Positions 31,625 to 32,891 of a stretch of DNA of 32,891 nucleotides are shown here, one piece after another. Both the position numbers and the translations under genes were made by a program. The first letter of the stretch is position 1. The number at the start of each line of letters is the position of its first letter. The stretch comes from Pseudomonadota bacterium (GTDB lineage: Bacteria > Pseudomonadota > Gammaproteobacteria > Acidiferrobacterales > UBA6901), in contig DAHXOO010000027.1 in the NCBI GenBank assembly GCA_027364845.1, forward strand, positions 1 to 32,891, read 5' to 3'. Below the pieces are notes generated by a model, which was not told where the DNA came from, ran no database searches, and saw only the letters and a list, made by a program, of their open reading frames with translations.

Positions 31625-32827
31625 ATGGTTGTCATCGGAACGCCACTCTCTCGCAGTGCTACCCGCATCCTGCTGCTCGGCAGCGGCGAGCTCGGCAAGG
31701 AAATCACCATCGCCGCCCAGCGTCTGGGTGTTGAAGTCGTCGCAGTAGATCGCTATCCCAACGCACCGGCTCACCAGGTCGCGCATCGGGCACATGTGAT
31801 AGACATGACTGACGGTTCTGCCCTGCGCAGGTTAGTGGAGCAGGAGCGGCCGCAGCTTATTGTGCCCGAAATCGAGGCCATCGCGACCGGGGCGCTGCTA
31901 GAGATCGAGGCGGCCGGGCTCGCGGAGGTGATACCTACGGCGCGCGCCGCGCACCTGACCATGAATCGCGAGGGCATACGCCAATTGGCCAGTGAGGAAT
32001 TGGGGCTGCCGACCTCCCGCTATGCATTTGCCTCAAGCCTGGAAGAACTGACGGTTGAGATCGGCCAGGGCATCGGCTACCCGTGCGTGGTCAAACCGGT
32101 GATGTCGTCGTCCGGCAAAGGGCAGTCGCGCGTTGATGGTCCTGAACAGGTTGTGGCGGCGTGGGACTATGCCGGCAGCGGTGCGCGCGTCCGCAACACC
32201 CGCGTTATCGTTGAATCGTTGGTTGAGTTCGAATACGAGATTACCCTCCTGACGGTGCGTGCCCTGAATGGTGACGGCTCGATCGAGACGCATTTCTGCG
32301 ATCCCATCGGGCACCTGCAGGTGCACGGAGATTATGTCGAGAGCTGGCAGCCGCATCCGATGAGTGAGCGCGCCCTGGCCAAGTCCAAGGATATTGCCGA
32401 GCGTGTTACCGCCGCGCTCGGCGGGCGTGGCATATTCGGAGTTGAGCTGTTCGTCAAGGGCGACGAAGTGTGGTTCTCCGAGGTAAGTCCACGTCCGCAT
32501 GATACGGGCATGGTGACGATGATCACCCAGGCGCAGAACGAGTTCGCCTTGCATGTGCGTGCGATTCTCGGGCTTCCAGTGGGAACACGCATGCGACGTG
32601 CTGGCGCGAGCGCTGTGATCTACGGTGGAGTCTCAGGCGAGGGTGTGGTGTTCGAAGGAGTCGACGAAGCGCTGCGCATCCCAGAATCCAATCTGCGTCT
32701 GTTCGGTAAACCGCTTTCCTACGAGCGTCGTCGCATGGGGGTAGCCCTGGCTGCTGCCGACAATGTTGACGTTGCGCGCCGACGTGCCAAAGAATGCGCG
32801 GCCAAGGTCCGGCCGCGTGCGCTGTGA
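31625..32827 (+). CDS. purT: phosphoribosylglycinamide formyltransferase 2 (formate-dependent)
   Basis: A 400-residue ATP-grasp enzyme, near the 392 of E. coli PurT. The pre-ATP-grasp domain starts [20 protein letters not shown], followed by [21 protein letters not shown]. The ATP-grasp core holds [18 protein letters not shown] and the metal-binding [28 protein letters not shown] segment. It formylates GAR with formate and ATP in purine synthesis, replacing folate-dependent PurN. It has its own upstream region and no purine neighbours. ATG 31625 has AGGA seven bases upstream. It is convergent with the gene at the window end. Confidence 0.97.
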   Translation: MVVIGTPLSRSATRILLLGSGELGKEITIAAQRLGVEVVAVDRYPNAPAHQVAHRAHVIDMTDGSALRRLVEQERPQLIVPEIEAIATGALLEIEAAGLAEVIPTARAAHLTMNREGIRQLASEELGLPTSRYAFASSLEELTVEIGQGIGYPCVVKPVMSSSGKGQSRVDGPEQVVAAWDYAGSGARVRNTRVIVESLVEFEYEITLLTVRALNGDGSIETHFCDPIGHLQVHGDYVESWQPHPMSERALAKSKDIAERVTAALGGRGIFGVELFVKGDEVWFSEVSPRPHDTGMVTMITQAQNEFALHVRAILGLPVGTRMRRAGASAVIYGGVSGEGVVFEGVDEALRIPESNLRLFGKPLSYERRRMGVALAAADNVDVARRRAKECAAKVRPRAL

Positions 32828-32836
32828 GATCCGACC

Positions 32837-32891
32837 TCAGTTGAAGTAGCCGATACCGACACCGAACTGGACGGTTGGCGCGGTACGTACG
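32837..32891 (-). CDS. partial: C-terminus of a probable outer-membrane beta-barrel protein
   Basis: The minus-strand frame entering from the right edge ends VQFGVGIGYFN and stop, only nine bases past the purT stop codon. Alternating small and aromatic residues finishing in Gly-Tyr-Phe-x are typical of the last strand of outer-membrane barrels (OmpW-like, MipA-like and related). Only 17 residues are inside the window, so the family cannot be named. Confidence 0.4.
   Translation of the reverse strand, partial: VRTAPTVQFGVGIGYFN

Overview
The window is about 33 kb of high-GC chromosomal DNA from a gammaproteobacterium. The gene order is a patchwork of conserved gammaproteobacterial blocks: rpoH-ftsX-ftsE-ftsY next to rsmD and coaD; a YfhL-type ferredoxin; and hemC-hemD-hemX-hemY beside algR-algZ and divergent argH, the order known from Pseudomonas. 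The sulfur-oxidiser-like flavour (Allochromatium-type ferredoxin, Gld-like ABC operon, possible HrcA/CIRCE control) suggests a Chromatiales/Acidiferrobacterales-like lineage rather than an enteric or a true Pseudomonas. That placement is inference; the sequence contains no rRNA gene to settle it.

Layout. 1-1013: a 5'-truncated ABC-2 permease tail and an isochorismatase-like hydrolase. 1090-4770 (minus): rpoH, ftsX, ftsE, ftsY, with a CIRCE-type operator overlapping the rpoH promoter. 4771-6804 (plus): a REP-like hairpin, rsmD, a decayed TnpB fragment with a terminal hairpin, coaD and the ferredoxin. 6805-7756: gene-poor, with one 49-residue membrane miniprotein. 7757-14749 (minus): a Gld-like operon (ATPase, permease, GldG-like protein, DUF4340 protein) running into mutM, then a dynamin-family GTPase with its own promoter and a structured leader. 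14750-15646: no gene recognised. 15647-17985 (plus): a ferredoxin-type flavin reductase, a small lipoprotein and a zinc-type CDF exporter. 17992-22093 (minus): hemC, hemD, hemX, hemY. 22203-22706 (plus): a periplasmic thioredoxin-fold protein inserted between hemC and algR. 22733-24808 (minus): algR, algZ. 24809-25542: intergenic, holding a strong small-RNA candidate on the minus strand. 25543-29373 (plus): argH, a membrane diguanylate cyclase, a MazG-like pyrophosphohydrolase and rlmJ. 29374-30760: an FNR-box promoter in front of a highly folded segment, then ykgJ and an unknown 178-residue gene on the minus strand. 30695-31624: no gene recognised. 31625-32827: purT. The window ends in the 3' tail of a convergent, probably outer-membrane, protein gene.

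Most coding capacity is housekeeping: cell division and protein export (FtsEXY), heat shock, CoA, tetrapyrrole and arginine synthesis, DNA repair, and rRNA methylation. The parts most likely to be new are non-coding or regulatory: the CIRCE element on rpoH, the anti-Shine-Dalgarno small-RNA candidate at 25248-25353, and the FNR-promoter/multibranched RNA candidate at 29423-29648. The dynamin GTPase with a leader that can fold in two competing ways and the TnpB relic between rsmD and coaD come next.
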